Assembly: GCF_016801865.2 (NCBI RefSeq)
Contig: NC_068938.1
Span: 49,793,889-49,857,888, forward strand
From: Culex pipiens pallens
Lineage: Eukaryota > Arthropoda > Insecta > Diptera > Culicidae
Length of the DNA stretch: 64,000 nucleotides
Reading direction: 5' to 3'
A model generated the notes under the pieces. That model was not told where the DNA came from. It saw only the letters and a list, made by a program, of their open reading frames with translations, and did no database searches. The position numbers and the translations under genes were made by a program. Positions 22,997 through 34,580 of this stretch are shown here, one piece after another (within the stretch, counting starts at the first letter, position 1; every line of letters starts with the position of its first letter).

Positions 22997-23826
22997 TAGG
23001 GTGTAATATCAAAATCGATTTTCCAGCACAGCACTTTTTCAGTTCCTTTTGGGGTCCTAAACAACTCCCCAAAGTTTGGGACCGATTGGTTTAGTCCTCA
23101 CTTTGCGCAAAGCGATTCAATTTTCCATATAAATTTGTATGGGGAAAATCATTTTTTTGGATTTTGGTATTTATCAAATCCACGTTTCATGCTATATCAA
23201 AACCGGACTCATATTCGGATGCTCTAGAATGTCCTCTACAACTTTGCCGAAGAGAGTATGGTGCTAACTTGCTCCTGAAAGAAGATATAGCGTCCTCAAA
23301 ACTCGTCTAAAACGTGATTTTCGAGCAAAAAACACGTTTTAGACGAGTTTTGAACACGTTGTATCTTTTTTTAGGGGCAAGCTAGCACCATACTCTCTTG
23401 GGGAAAGTTGTAGAGGACATTCCAGAGCATCCGAATATGAGTTCGGTTTTGATATAATATGAAACGTGGATTTGATAAATACCAACGTTTTAGACGAGTT
23501 TTGAACACGTTGTATCTTTTTTTAGGGGCAAGCTAGCACCATACTCTCTTGGGGAAAGTTGTAGAGGACATTCCAGAGCATCCGAATATGAGTTCGGTTT
23601 TGATATAATATGAAACGTGGATTTGATAAATACCAAAATCCAAAAAAATGGTTTTCCCCATACAAATTTATATGGAAAATTGAATCGCTTTGCGCAAAGT
23701 GAGGACTAAACCAATCGGTCCCAAACTTTGGGGAGTTGTTAAGGACCCCAGAAGGAACTAAAAAAGTGCTGTGCTCACTGAATTTGGACAACTTTATTTT
23801 TTTCCATACAACCATATTACACCCTA
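22997..23826 (-). mobile_element. Palindromic element, copy 2, with internal 151-base duplication
   Basis: This is the same family as 20813-21491 in the reverse orientation. The ends are TAGGGTGTAATAT-type and flanked by GTGGCCAT at 22989-22996 and 23827-23834. It is 830 bases because 23335-23485 is repeated in tandem at 23486-23636, exactly accounting for the difference from the 679-base copy. The two copies are otherwise nearly identical over hundreds of bases. Confidence 0.85.
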
Positions 23827-23834
23827 GTGGCCAT

Positions 23835-24490
23835 ATTTAGAAAATATTACTCCTTATCAAAATTTCTGTATAGTACCTTTGGATTGCCAATTCGATTTTG
23901 CATTAAAAAGTGTAGAAAACAATAGTTGGCAAAAAATCTATTTTTCCAAAAAACTCATTTTTCCAAAAAACTCATTCCAGAATAGTTGTGGCTCACAAGT
24001 TGTACGTTTTTTCCCCTTACACATCAACAATAAAAAATAAGGATTTTAAAGGATTGATTTTATGTATGTAAAAATAATTTGAAAAATCGACTAAAATTCC
24101 GTGTATTTTTTTTTCTGAATAGTCCTTATCAATGCGAACAACTTTGCCGAAGACACCAAATCGATCGGAAAATTCATTCAAACAATACAGATTTTAAAAT
24201 ATTTACCATTTTTGTATGGGAACTTGTATGCGTGACACCATGACATAAAATGACTTCTTTGGTCATAGGGAAGGCCCTCACAAAGCCAAATATGCACAAA
24301 AATGCACAAAATTGGCCGATTTCGTAGATAATTGCTCATAAGGGTCATTCTCTGCCAACTCACACAGCAGTAGCCCCGACCCCTCTTCGATTTTCCTGAA
24401 ATTTTGCTTAGAGGGGCAATTTTGGTCCCTGTATCCGAGGTCCTTTTTCGATATCTCGTGACGGTGGTGCGGTACGACCCTTTGAATTTT
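23835..24490. mobile_element. Family E and family B fragments
   Basis: ACTTTGCCGAAGACACCAAA near 24142 matches family E (50956-50980). From about 24345, TCTCTGCCAACTCACACAGC and GATATCTCGTGACGG match the end of family B. Neither encodes protein. Confidence 0.6.
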
Positions 24491-26206
24491 TCAGAATTTT
24501 CATTAAGGCCCGTTATTCAGTAATTTATAGCTTATTAAAAAAGATAAAAACCCGGTTAAATCCCACCAGGGGTGAGATAGAGAGCCTTTCTCACTGAAGA
24601 ATATAACTTCTTTCAATTCATAACATCGACTTTGTTTATTTATAACGTCAGCACTAAAGAAAGCGACATGATACAAAAAATCTTATGATGTAGGCAAGGT
24701 ATTATTAATGATGTGTTTTCCAAAAGAAATTGATAAAGCAATTATCACCTAAAGAATATTTTTAATCGTACACATTCTTAATCAAACAAGCGTTTATGAC
24801 AAATGCGAGCATAGCAAGCTTCCCATGCGTCAAAGACGTCGCACACCGCGGTTTTGGTGTTCTAGTTCGGTACGAGCCCATAAACCGAACAAAGCAGGCG
24901 CAAAGCAAAACCGAGGTACAAGTAAACCGCGTATGCCGCACAGTGCAGGGAAGCTTGCCATTCAGCATCTACGAAAGTGAGAGAGTCAGAAATAGCAATT
25001 TTTACAACCGCACCACTACACACTCAATCGCGATACCTTAGGTAGATAGCCATTGGCGTCGCGAGCATTGAAAACTTTGAAAACGATATAAACGATGAAA
25101 AGCTTAGAAAGCTCCTATTGGAATCCAATGGACTCTGTTAAATAAAGTTACGAAATCACGACATAATGAAGCCTACTTAAAGGCGATTTTAGGAGCACAC
25201 GGGAAACAAATTGTTTGTAGCCGGATGAATGTCCTATGTCACAATTTTTTTTGCATAAACATTGGACAGTTATGCAAAAACGGACAGACATGTTGTGGGA
25301 AATATCGGTAGACAAGCTACTACAAAGAGTATATCTCGAGCCATAAACTATATGCGCCAGCATTCTCGCGCCAGTATTCGAATCTCAACTTGACGACTTG
25401 TCGACTTGGCGGCGAAACGTCGAAAATCGATGCAGTGTGATTTTTTGGCGATTTTTCCGATTAAAATTCATGCTGAATCGTCATATTTACGAACATGAAA
25501 ATTATGTCCAGCCATAAAGTAAAACCTATACCTTTCTTTAGTAAGAAAGGCAAAAAGTAAATCGTTCTAAAAATTGATCGGGATTGCCGATCGATGTCAA
25601 ATTTGTTTCAGATGCTCACTAATGGTCTGTACTATGAATGTAGGAAGAAATTTCGGATAAAATTAGAAACGAAAATTGTTGGCGAAGGTCACCAGGTGGG
25701 CTTTTACTATTTTTAGGGATTTTTTTCCTTATGGTAGGTTAATCAAACGGCTCTAACTCCAGAACCATATTATGAATCTTGATGAAAATTTGGGAGATTG
25801 TAGATCTCGAAAAATGCAATCTTTGAGATAAATAAAAGATATGAACATGAAAAATGTTAACCGTATTTTCTTTTGAAAACTGTGTATTTTGTTGAAAAGT
25901 CTGGCCACATTCGAAAACAGATGGATATTTCTAAATTCGGCTTCAAAATGACCCGGGTTCAGCACACCAGCTTTCAAATGCACTTGGAACAATCAAAATC
26001 GAAAATAGGGGAGCCGAGGACTTCGTGACACAAAATTTTGCAAAAAAATTACCACACACGGACATCACTCGAACTCCATGGAATTTATTTTCTCAAAATT
26101 CGAGGGTTGGAGACGAGTTCTATCAAGGTGAATCGATAGAGCGTCGAAAAACGATGCAGTGTGATTTTTGACGATTTTCGTAATATTTTAGAAGATGAAA
26201 ATGACG
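24491..26206. other. Repeat-rich intergenic DNA
   Basis: GCAAGCTTCCC near 24818 recurs inverted near 24950. Bases 25405-25560 and 26125-26229 share an element end (GATGCAGTGTGATTTTT, then CCATAAAGTAAAACCTAT, then ACCTTTCTTTAGTAAG). The second copy is cut by the retroposed satellite unit, and the first shows the empty site. No gene is seen. Confidence 0.5.
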
Positions 26207-26229
26207 TCAAACCATAAAGTAAAACCTAT

Positions 26230-27942
26230 CTAATCTAATCTAATCTAATCTAACACAAACGCAGCCAGTCCGATGAAAGCATGCTGGAAAGTCTTGTGAT
26301 TAGATTACGCCCCAAGCACTTTTCTTGTCATTACTAATAATTGCAGTACATCCGAGAACACCCGAAAATGCATTGCAAAAATTAAAGCGGCCAGCCCTAC
26401 TACGTTGTGTTTACCGCAGAGAGGATTCTGAGAACGGATCACATTTCACAGAACCTACAGGGGAGGAAGGATGCGTGGACATACCGTACCAAACGCTCCT
26501 GTTTACAGTTTCATATGTGTTTTGTATTATGTGTTAAGTGTAAAATATAGTGTGGTTATATAATCAATAAAATATAATAATGCAATATAATGATCATTCC
26601 ATAAAATCCCATGCACCCAAGCACACAAACAGCGACACAAAAGAAATGAAAATGAGCATGCAAAAACAAGACAACGCGTCCCCGTGGTCAGCGCACTAAT
26701 GATGCCATTATTTAAATATAATAACCACGCACCCAAGCACTCAAACAGCGACACAAAAGAAATGAAAATGAGCATGCAAAAACAAGACAATGCGTCCCCG
26801 TGGTCAGCGCACTAATGATGCCATTATTTAATTATAATAACCACGCATCCAAGCACACAAACAGCGACACAAAAGAAATGAAAATGAGCATGCAAAAACA
26901 AGACAACGCGTCCCCGTGGTCAGCGCACTAATGATGCCATTATTTAATTATAATAACCACGCACCCAAGCACACAAACAGCGACACAAAAGAAATGAAAA
27001 TGAGCATGCAAAAACAAGACAACGCGTCCCCGTGGTCAGCGCACTAATGATGCCATTATTTAAATATAATAACCACGCACCCAAGCACTCAAACAGCGAC
27101 ACAAAAGAAATGAAAATGAGCATGCAAAAACAAGACAATGCGTCCGCGTGGTCAGCGCACTAATGATGCCATTATTTAAATATAATAACCACGCACCCAA
27201 GCACACAAACAGCGACACAAAAGAAATGAAAATGAGCATGCAAAAACAAGACAACGCGTCCCCGTGGTCAGCGCACTAATGATGCCATTATTTAAATATA
27301 ATAACCACGCACCCAAGCACTCAAACAGCGACACAAAAGAAATGAAAATGAGCATGCAAAAACAAGACAATGCGTCCGCGTGGTCAGCGCACTAATGATG
27401 CCATTATTTAAATATAATAACCACGCACCCAAGCACACAAACAGCGACACAAAAGAAATGAAAATGAGCATGCAAAAACAAGACAACGCGTCCCCGTGGT
27501 CAGCGCACTAATGATGCCATTATTTAAATATAATAACCACGCACCCAAGCACACAAACAGCGACACAAAAGAAATGAAAATGAGCATGCAAAAACAAGAC
27601 AACGCGTCCCCGTGGTCAGCGCACTAATGATGCCATTATTTAAATATAATAACCACGCACCCAAGCACACAAACAGCGACACAAAAGAAATGAAAATGAG
27701 CATGCAAAAACAAGACAACGCGTCCCCGTGGTCAGCGCACTAATGATGCCATTATTTAAATATAATAACCACGCACCCAAGCACTCAAACAGCGACACAA
27801 AAGAAATGAAAATGAGCATGCAAAAACAAGACAATGCGTCCGCGTGGTCAGCGCACTAATGATGCCATTATTTAAATATAATAACCACGCACCCAAGCAC
27901 ACAAACAGCGACACAAAAGAAATGAAAAAAAAAAAAAAAATC
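26230..27942 (+). mobile_element. Retroposed unit with a tandem-repeat body and poly(A) tail
   Basis: A perfect 23-base direct repeat (26207-26229 and 27943-27965, containing CATAAAGTAAAACCTAT) encloses a unit that starts with four to five CTAAT pentamers. It continues through about 380 unique bases, enters a 116-base tandem array and ends in about 15 A. The long target duplication plus A tail is the hallmark of target-primed reverse transcription. The head contains no recognisable protein. The related end at 25500-25560 gives the uninterrupted target. Confidence 0.75.
26611..27926 (+). repeat. 116-base tandem array, 11 full units and a partial one
   Basis: Units start (at the ACCCAAGCAC anchor) at 26615 and every 116 bases to 27891. 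Two subtypes occur: one with CACACAAAC and CAACGCGTCCCC, the other with CACTCAAAC and CAATGCGTCCGC. They alternate in part of the array, and three near-identical units in a row (27427-27774) indicate recent unequal exchange. The 64-codon ORFs in each unit are artefacts, because 116 is not a multiple of three. The last unit is cut after GAAATG by the A tail. Confidence 0.95.
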
Positions 27943-27965
27943 TCAAACCATAAAGTAAAACCTAT

Positions 27966-29960
27966 ACCTTTTTCTTAGTAAGAAAGGCAAAAAGATAATT
28001 TTTGTTTGCAAAGAGCTTCAAAATTTTCATCAAAATAGGAGTCAAATCAACTTTTTTTCCCAACAAAATAAATATTTGTCAACACTTTGATATCTTGGAA
28101 ATTAATGATTGCAAAACAACTGGACAAGTGTATAATAGATTTTAAAACCCCTTTTTTCATTAAAATGTTGAAACTTTGGCTCGTAATCTCCATTTTTATA
28201 CTTTTTTTTGCCCCTCCCCTCGACTTTGGTCAGAGTTGAGGGACACAAAATAAAAAAAAAATTGCAACGGCCTTACTGAAAACTGCTACAGTCTGAAATA
28301 TAACTCAAACCGAAAGAAATTACACACGTAACCAACAAAACTGTAACGTTTGCGTAAAACTGTTTCTTGACAACTTTTGAGCCAAACTTTGTTGCTGACT
28401 CACAAACCCGACCAAAACAGCGCCGTTCGTTCCAGCTTAGCACAATTTAACCATCCTCGCCACTAACTGGCGGCCATCTAACCAATCTACCGGATTAAAG
28501 GGCTTTCGGGGCAAATTTTCCGCAACCATTTCCCTCGACCCAACCGGGGTTTTCTGTTGTTTGGTGGATGATGTTGCGTGCGATGTAGGAAGAATCACGG
28601 CAACCGGAGAGAGAGAGCAGAAGAGCGCGGCGCGGAAAAACTGGCGACTGGCGACAACCAGACTAGTCATTTTAAAAATAACTTTTCTGCGCTCGCACAA
28701 ACGCCGGCATAAAGTTACGTTTTATCACCCCTGCTTCATCTTGCTAACCCCTCACCAACCCTAGCCAAAAAAAAAAAAAAACTCGCGGGAGCTTTCCACC
28801 AAAAAAGAAAAAAAACGGGGTTTGTGGCGGTGGCAGTGTCTCTGTTTTATTTTTCAACAGTTTTGCTTGCTGGGCTCGGGCTGACTTGCAAGATTTATTT
28901 GACACAATTCGGGAGGAACGCTGCGCTGGGTTGGATTTGTTGGAGTTTACAGCAGCGTGGCAGTAGAGGAAAGGACAAATGGAAAATCGATCCGGTTTCG
29001 GATACTTGTTTGCTTCCGGCGGTGTTTTCCGTTCGTCCGGATTGAATTGTGTCTCCCGCGGATGAGAGTTCAAGAAACGGGGACCTCTCGGTGTTTTGGA
29101 ATCGCTCGTGGGCAGGCTGCCAACATGACCTGGTTCGTGGAGAGGATTATTTCGATGATTTTTGCGATAATTACATAACAACTGGCTGAGTCTTCAACGG
29201 CGAAACTACTTTACAGAATCTGTTAAATCAAAGTTACTGTTTAGTTTGAAAATAAAATGAACATGAAATTTACTTCAAAACGCCCAAAAAAAAGTACATG
29301 ACTTTTAAGTTTTAAAATCAGATTTGGCATCAAAATATTCTACACAGAAATTTTGATAAAGTTTGGTTAACACTCAAACGCTAGGTTATACTTCTGGTTG
29401 CAAGAGATCCAGATTTGTCTATATTTTGAATTGTCAGATTGAGGAGAAAAAAAATGCAATTTTCCGATTTTAAACATCCTTTTTTCGAATGGTTCAGAAA
29501 ATTTTCTTCAAAATTGTCTTTTAAATTCTTATGATAGCTCCATTGGAAATTTCGAAGGATTTTTTAATGTATTTTGTTCTACTATTGCCAAATTCATTGT
29601 GTTGAATTTGAAACTACATAAAAATTAACCGAACATCAAATCATAGTTGAAAGGAGCCCTAAAATTATATTAGGATGTAAACAGTACGAAATTGTGAATT
29701 GATATTTTACTAATAAAATGAAATGAACTATAATAGATGAGCAGCAGTATCTGGTTGATTTCCTTATTTTAGAAAAAATCCCCACATTCAAGCAGAGCAA
29801 CGGGTCATTCATCATCACTTTAAAAAAAAATCTGTTTTTATAAAATTCGAATAAATTATGAAGAATACACGCAAACTTATTATGTTGTTTATTTGTAGAA
29901 CACTCTAAAAATTAACACTGCTTACAATAAACACTCGAGATTTTAAAATGAAAATTTATG
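27966..29960. other. Intergenic DNA with a GC-richer unique block (28430-29180)
   Basis: The block holds overlapping ORFs of up to 145 codons on minus and 73 on plus, with no domain. Poly-A/T tracts near 28775 and 28805 interrupt it. Bases 29300-29900 are AT-rich. It could be a promoter or leader exon; no splice or start evidence singles one out. Confidence 0.35.
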
Positions 29961-29972
29961 TTCCGAATGAAA

Positions 29973-30195
29973 ACGTGGCGCAGGGGTAGCGGCTTCGGCT
30001 GCCGATCCCGATGATGCTATGAGACGCGGGTTCGATTCCCGCCTTATCCACTGAGCTTCTATCGGATGGTGAAGTAAAACGTCGGTCCCGGTTTCTCCTG
30101 TCTCGTCAGAGGCGCTGGAGCAGAAATCCCACGTTAGAGGAAGGCCATGCCCCGGGGGGCGTAGTGCCAATAGTTTCGGTTTCGAAAAAAAAAAA
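29973..30195 (+). mobile_element. tRNA-derived SINE
   Basis: Box A TGGCGCAGGGGTAGCGG and box B GGTTCGATTCC (30029-30039) are at tRNA spacing. A tRNA-unrelated body (TCGGATGGTGAAGTAAAACG and onward) follows, then the tail TTCGGTTTCG and A11. It is a complete-looking Pol III retroposon. The body resembles the segment at 43718-44690, so both belong to one SINE family. Confidence 0.8.
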
Positions 30196-30902
30196 TGCCC
30201 ATTACGGGTTGCTTCAGAATCAAAAAGTTCATTAATTTCCCATAAAATGCCATATCTGACGGTTTTTGACTATTGAAAGTAACGGGAAACGGCAGCGACC
30301 TTAACCCAACCCTGCCTTTGAACGTGCTTCGATTGAAAAAATCTCCAAAAATCAATTTTTCAACCAATTTTTGATCTTTAAAAAGCATTGGAAAGAATAA
30401 CTCTTAACATTTTAGAAAATTTATGCCTTGGAAGTTTTACTTGATTTATGTGACTTTGCTAGTGTTTTTAAAAATGACATTTTTTAGGGGTCAACTTTGG
30501 CTGTGTTTTTTACTAACATTTCCTATTGTTTAAGTAAAAAGAAGAATGCCCCGCATAAAATTATATGATGATTTGCACTGTTAAAACCATGCAATTACAA
30601 TACATATTATGATATTTATGGTAAGTTTATTGTTGACGTTTTCGAACTTTATTGGAATGACGATGAAGCTACTATAAAATTCATGGTTACAACTAATTGA
30701 AAGGTTTTGTTATTGGAAGTCTCATAAAATTATAACAAATAAGCTACCGTAAAGCGTATGGTTACAGAAAATTGCATGGTTTTTATATTGGTTTTCTCCT
30801 GATGTATTTTTTAAAAAAATTAGTAACAGTAAAAATTTACAATACTCAAACTTTTACAAACACAAAATAGGAAATTAGGATATGTTGATCAAGTGTTTTG
30901 TT
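30196..30902. other. AT-rich intergenic DNA
   Basis: No gene seen. Runs such as CATAAAATTATA recur, and the stretch leads directly into the 8-base microsatellite. Confidence 0.4.
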
Positions 30903-31822
30903 TAATATTAAAATATTAAAATATTAAAATATTAAAATATTAAAATATTAAAATATTAAAATATTAAAATATTAAAATATTAAAATATTAAAATATTAAA
31001 ATATTAAAATATTAAAATATTAAAATATTAAAATATTAAAATATTAAAATATTAAAATATTAAAATATTAAAATATTAAAATATTAAAATATTAAAATAT
31101 TAAAATATTAAAATATTAAAATATTCAAATATTAAAATATTAAAATATTAAAATATTAAAATATTAAAATATTAAAATATTAAAATATTAAAATATTAAA
31201 ATATTAAAATATTAAAATATTGAAATATTAAAATATTAAAATATTAAAATATTAAAATATTAAAATATTAAAATATTAAAATATTAAAATATTAAAATAT
31301 TAAAATATTAAAATATTAAAATATTAAAATATTAAAATATTAAAATATTAAAATATTAAAATATTAAAATATTAACATAATAAAAAATTAAAATATTTAA
31401 ATATTTAAATATTAAATTATTAAAATATTAAAATATTAAAATATTAAAATATTAAAATATTAAAATATTAAAACATTTAAACATTTAAACATTAAAACAT
31501 TAAAACATTAAAACATTTAAACATTTAAACATTTAAACATTTAAACATTTAAACATTTAAACATTTAAACATTTAAACATTTAAACATTTAAACATTTAA
31601 ACATTTAAACATTTAAACATTTAAACATTTAAACATTTAAACATTTAAACATTTAAACATTTAAACATTTAAACATTTAAACATTTAAACATTTAAACAT
31701 TTAAACATTTAAACATTTAAACATTTAAACATTTAAACATTTAAACATTTAAACATTTAAACATTTAAACATTTAAACATTTAAACATTTAAACATTTAA
31801 ACATTTAAACATTTAAACATTT
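30903..31822. repeat. Long 8-base microsatellite with a unit switch
   Basis: About 570 bases of (AAAATATT)n, with a few variants around 31370-31420, pass at about 31472 into about 350 bases of (AAACATTT)n. The two units differ by two substitutions, and the join has hybrid units (AAAACATT). It is about 115 units in total, almost without error, which implies recent expansion. Such tracts are also prone to assembly error. Confidence 0.95.
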
Positions 31823-31933
31823 TTGCTGACTAAAAAAGATATTAAATAAATCTCGCTCACTTTTGCAAAAGGTACATAAGAAACCCATGGCGCAATGTTT
31901 GTTTTGAAAAATTAATCTAGAAATCAGGATCAT

Positions 31934-32044
31934 AAATAAAACGAACGAACCATGACATTAAAACTTTGCAGCCGACGCTCATGAAACGAACGCACCATGA
32001 TACCGAATCTGTGCAGCCGACGCTCATGAAACGAACGCACTATG
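31934..32044 (+). repeat. 45-base tandem repeat, about 2.4 copies, upstream of the spliced transcript
   Basis: Units carry CATGAAACGAACGCACCATG and GCAGCCGACGCT. The last unit ends just before the presumed start of the candidate transcript (about 32050), so it could be a duplicated promoter element. There is no known motif match. Confidence 0.6.
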
Positions 32045-32049
32045 ATTGA

Positions 32050-33380
32050 GCGAGCTGTCAACTTTTTCAATCGCGCGCGTGTTCAATCCTGAATGTGTTG
32101 GCAGCAGTTTGCGTGCGCGTGTGCTTGTAAAAAACAACTTCCGGCGTCAAATCCGCCGGGGGACCGAACCAGAACAGCTCCAGGATGGCAGAATTTTAAT
32201 ATTTGGGTAAGTATTTTCTTATTCTTGAGATTTGGGAGGGGCGGAATTCCACCCGCAGCAGCAGCAGACATTTTTCATGGCCTGCTTGCCTAAGTTGACT
32301 GCTTGTGTTTTTTTCTCATTTTTACAGGGACTTCTTCCAATTTACGGGATTCAACGCTACGGACGGAGGCGCTCGATTGGGAAAAGGAGGCCCAGCGCCA
32401 GCTGCGGACTTTCCCGGCCGCCGTCAAGGTGTAGCCTTCTAGACGGAGCACAACACGCAAGGTGCTGAACGCGTTCCCGCGGTGTTGGTTGGATAGTTCT
32501 GCCGAGTGATGAACTCAGGTGAGTAGTTGCTCTGTGGTTGTTTCTTGGAAAATTTTCTTCTGTCCAATGCATCAAGTGATTTGTTTGAAATTTCTCGGCA
32601 TCCATCGCAAACGTCAAACTATACACATTTATTGCCGGATATTTTCCGGAAGAGATCCGGAAAAAAGAATTCGGCAACAACTTTGTACTGTTTTGACGTT
32701 TACGGAAATTGCCGAAAAGTTTGGTTTTGTCAATGCTTCCAAAAACAGTTGGAGGAGGGCAGAGCTACGGCCCAGTTCAGATGGAACAGAATTCGTAACG
32801 AAAAATTAAAAGTGAGAATGTGCGCGATACGATTCGAATCGAAACTGATTGTGGGGGTGGCAATTAGCTTCGCAGCACCATCAAACTCTAGAAATATTTT
32901 CCGTGACCTGCTTGAAAATAAACCATTTTTTGTTGTTTCGGCTAACTATTTTTTTTCTTTTTCTCTTTTGCAGGGACTTTCTCGATCCTGTATTAGGTGT
33001 GAGCCAAGTAATGCTGCAGGGGAGTTTCAGTTCGGCCGCAATCATCCGAAGACAGAGGAACACCATCGCCCATGGGTCACTTGATCACCAATAGAACACT
33101 CCCAGCACAAACAGGTAAGCAGGAACAGGGGAAAACAAATCTCGAAGTATTTACAGTAACTGTTCAATTCCGCAGGCTGCTTGTTTGAATCACCGAATCG
33201 ATCTGGCGTTTGCTGGCGGTGCGCTACTACAGATGCAGAAGGAGTGCGAAAAGGGTAGAAGGAGTTCGTGTGAAGATTCAGCATGCAAAAGGTCAAAATC
33301 AACCGTGAGCGAACGTGGCATCTTCAGGGACGGGGGAAGGATTGCCGTGGCGGAGGAAAATTTAAGAAACCATGATTTGT

Positions 33381-33414
<34 letters not shown>

Positions 33415-33500
33415 AACGTACACAGCTTTCTGGGCCAGCAAAAAAAGTACAGAATAATTTAGTGAAGAGAAAAAAATTAATAAAATGAAAATACAATGGA
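32050..33500 (+). ncRNA. Candidate four-exon polyadenylated transcript, probably non-coding or leader exons
   Basis: Four exons with strong junctions can be read. A ends at 32206 (TTTGG|GTAAGT). B is 32328-32518 (TTTTTACAG| and CTCAG|GTGAGT). C is 32974-33114 (CTTTTGCAG| and AACAG|GTAAGC). D runs from 33176 (TTCCGCAG|) to an AATAAA at 33479. Introns are 121, 455 and 61 bases. Exons B and C both start GGACTT, so they may be alternatives or duplicates. The longest spliced ORF starts at 32093 and gives only 84 codons across A and B, Cys-rich at first and then basic, with no domain. A CA microsatellite lies in exon D (33380-33410). Confidence 0.45.
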
Positions 33501-34309
33501 ACATACTGTAGTTATTATTTATTTCACTGTCCGAATATAGTTTTTACAGTACCATTTAGTAGGGAAAAAACCATGAAGAACTGAAGATTGACCGTGCAAT
33601 CCATTGTAATGCTTGCAGTTTTTATTATTAATGTATGATGTTTTCTATAGTCAGGACGAGTTTTTGGATGAAAAATGCAACATTAGATTAACAGTAAAAT
33701 GCGTCGTATTTGGAATAAAAATGTATGGAAAAATTTCGAAATTTTTATGGTACCGGTGCATAACAACCCCCCTTTTTTATGGTAAAATCCCAAAATACGA
33801 CGCAAATTATCTTAAAAAACGATGCTGTCTACTGTTAAAACACTGCCAAAATGACAATATATTTTATTGTTTTGTAACGTTAAAATTTACTGTAAGTTCA
33901 TCAGAAATCTTTATGCGGGGCTGTAATTTTTCTAGTGTCCTAGACTATGCCTCTACGCATTTATTTACAATTTAAATAATATTTAATGGTACCATTTTAC
34001 AGTCGAAAATGTTAAAAACAAGCATGAAGCAAAAAGTGGCTATAAAAACATGAAAAAATTAGATAGGCAAAACACAGAGTACTCTGTGGGCAAAATGTAT
34101 TGATATGATGTGGAGAATAGGACAAATACTACTAAAAACAAACATAAACTAAACAAGATAAATGCAAATTAAAATACTAAAACTTAAACAAGAAAAACAT
34201 AAAACAAGAGAAGTAAAATTTTTCGTAGAACAAAAGTTGCTCAAAATGACAAGGGAAAAATAAAAATTTTCGAAAAAAAAATTTGGGCGGTAGAGTGTTA
34301 AAACATTTT
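33501..34309. other. AT-rich intergenic DNA
   Basis: No gene supported. A 120-codon plus-strand ORF (33613-33975) is AT-rich and has no recognisable domain. Confidence 0.4.
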
Positions 34310-34580
34310 TGAATTTTTTTTTGACAAATAGTTTTTTTTTCGAAATTTTGAGCATGTCATCAAATTGGGCGTCCAATTTAACACAAAATTCAAGCTACAA
34401 ATCACTGAAAAACGTGTCTTTGTAAAAATAAAAGAAATGGGTCGAACCGTCCCTCCGTCATCAGATATCGAAAAATGGACCTCGGATTCGTAATAAGGGG
34501 CTAAAATTATCCATTGAGGCAAAGTTTCAAGGAAATTGAAAACTGATTTCCTGTAATTGCCGGAAAACTACCCAATTTTT
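34310..34580. mobile_element. Family B fragment
   Basis: CATCAAATTGGGCGTCCAATT, the GATATCG block and AAACTACCC at the end match the right half of the family B copy at 7336-8088, with much divergence. One end only; non-coding. Confidence 0.5.

Noticed and set aside
26230..26255. Telomere repeat (the CTAAT pentamers read TTAGA on the other strand)
   Set aside because: Only four to five units, not the TTAGG of insects, and Diptera lack that telomere repeat; more likely part of the element's 5' end.
26527..27834. Repeated 64-87-codon minus ORFs with a common sequence
   Set aside because: They are copies of the 116-base tandem unit; the period is not a multiple of three, so no continuous repeat protein can be made.
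26611..27926. CRISPR-like array
   Set aside because: Units are directly adjacent with no variable spacers, and the genome is eukaryotic; it is an ordinary tandem repeat.
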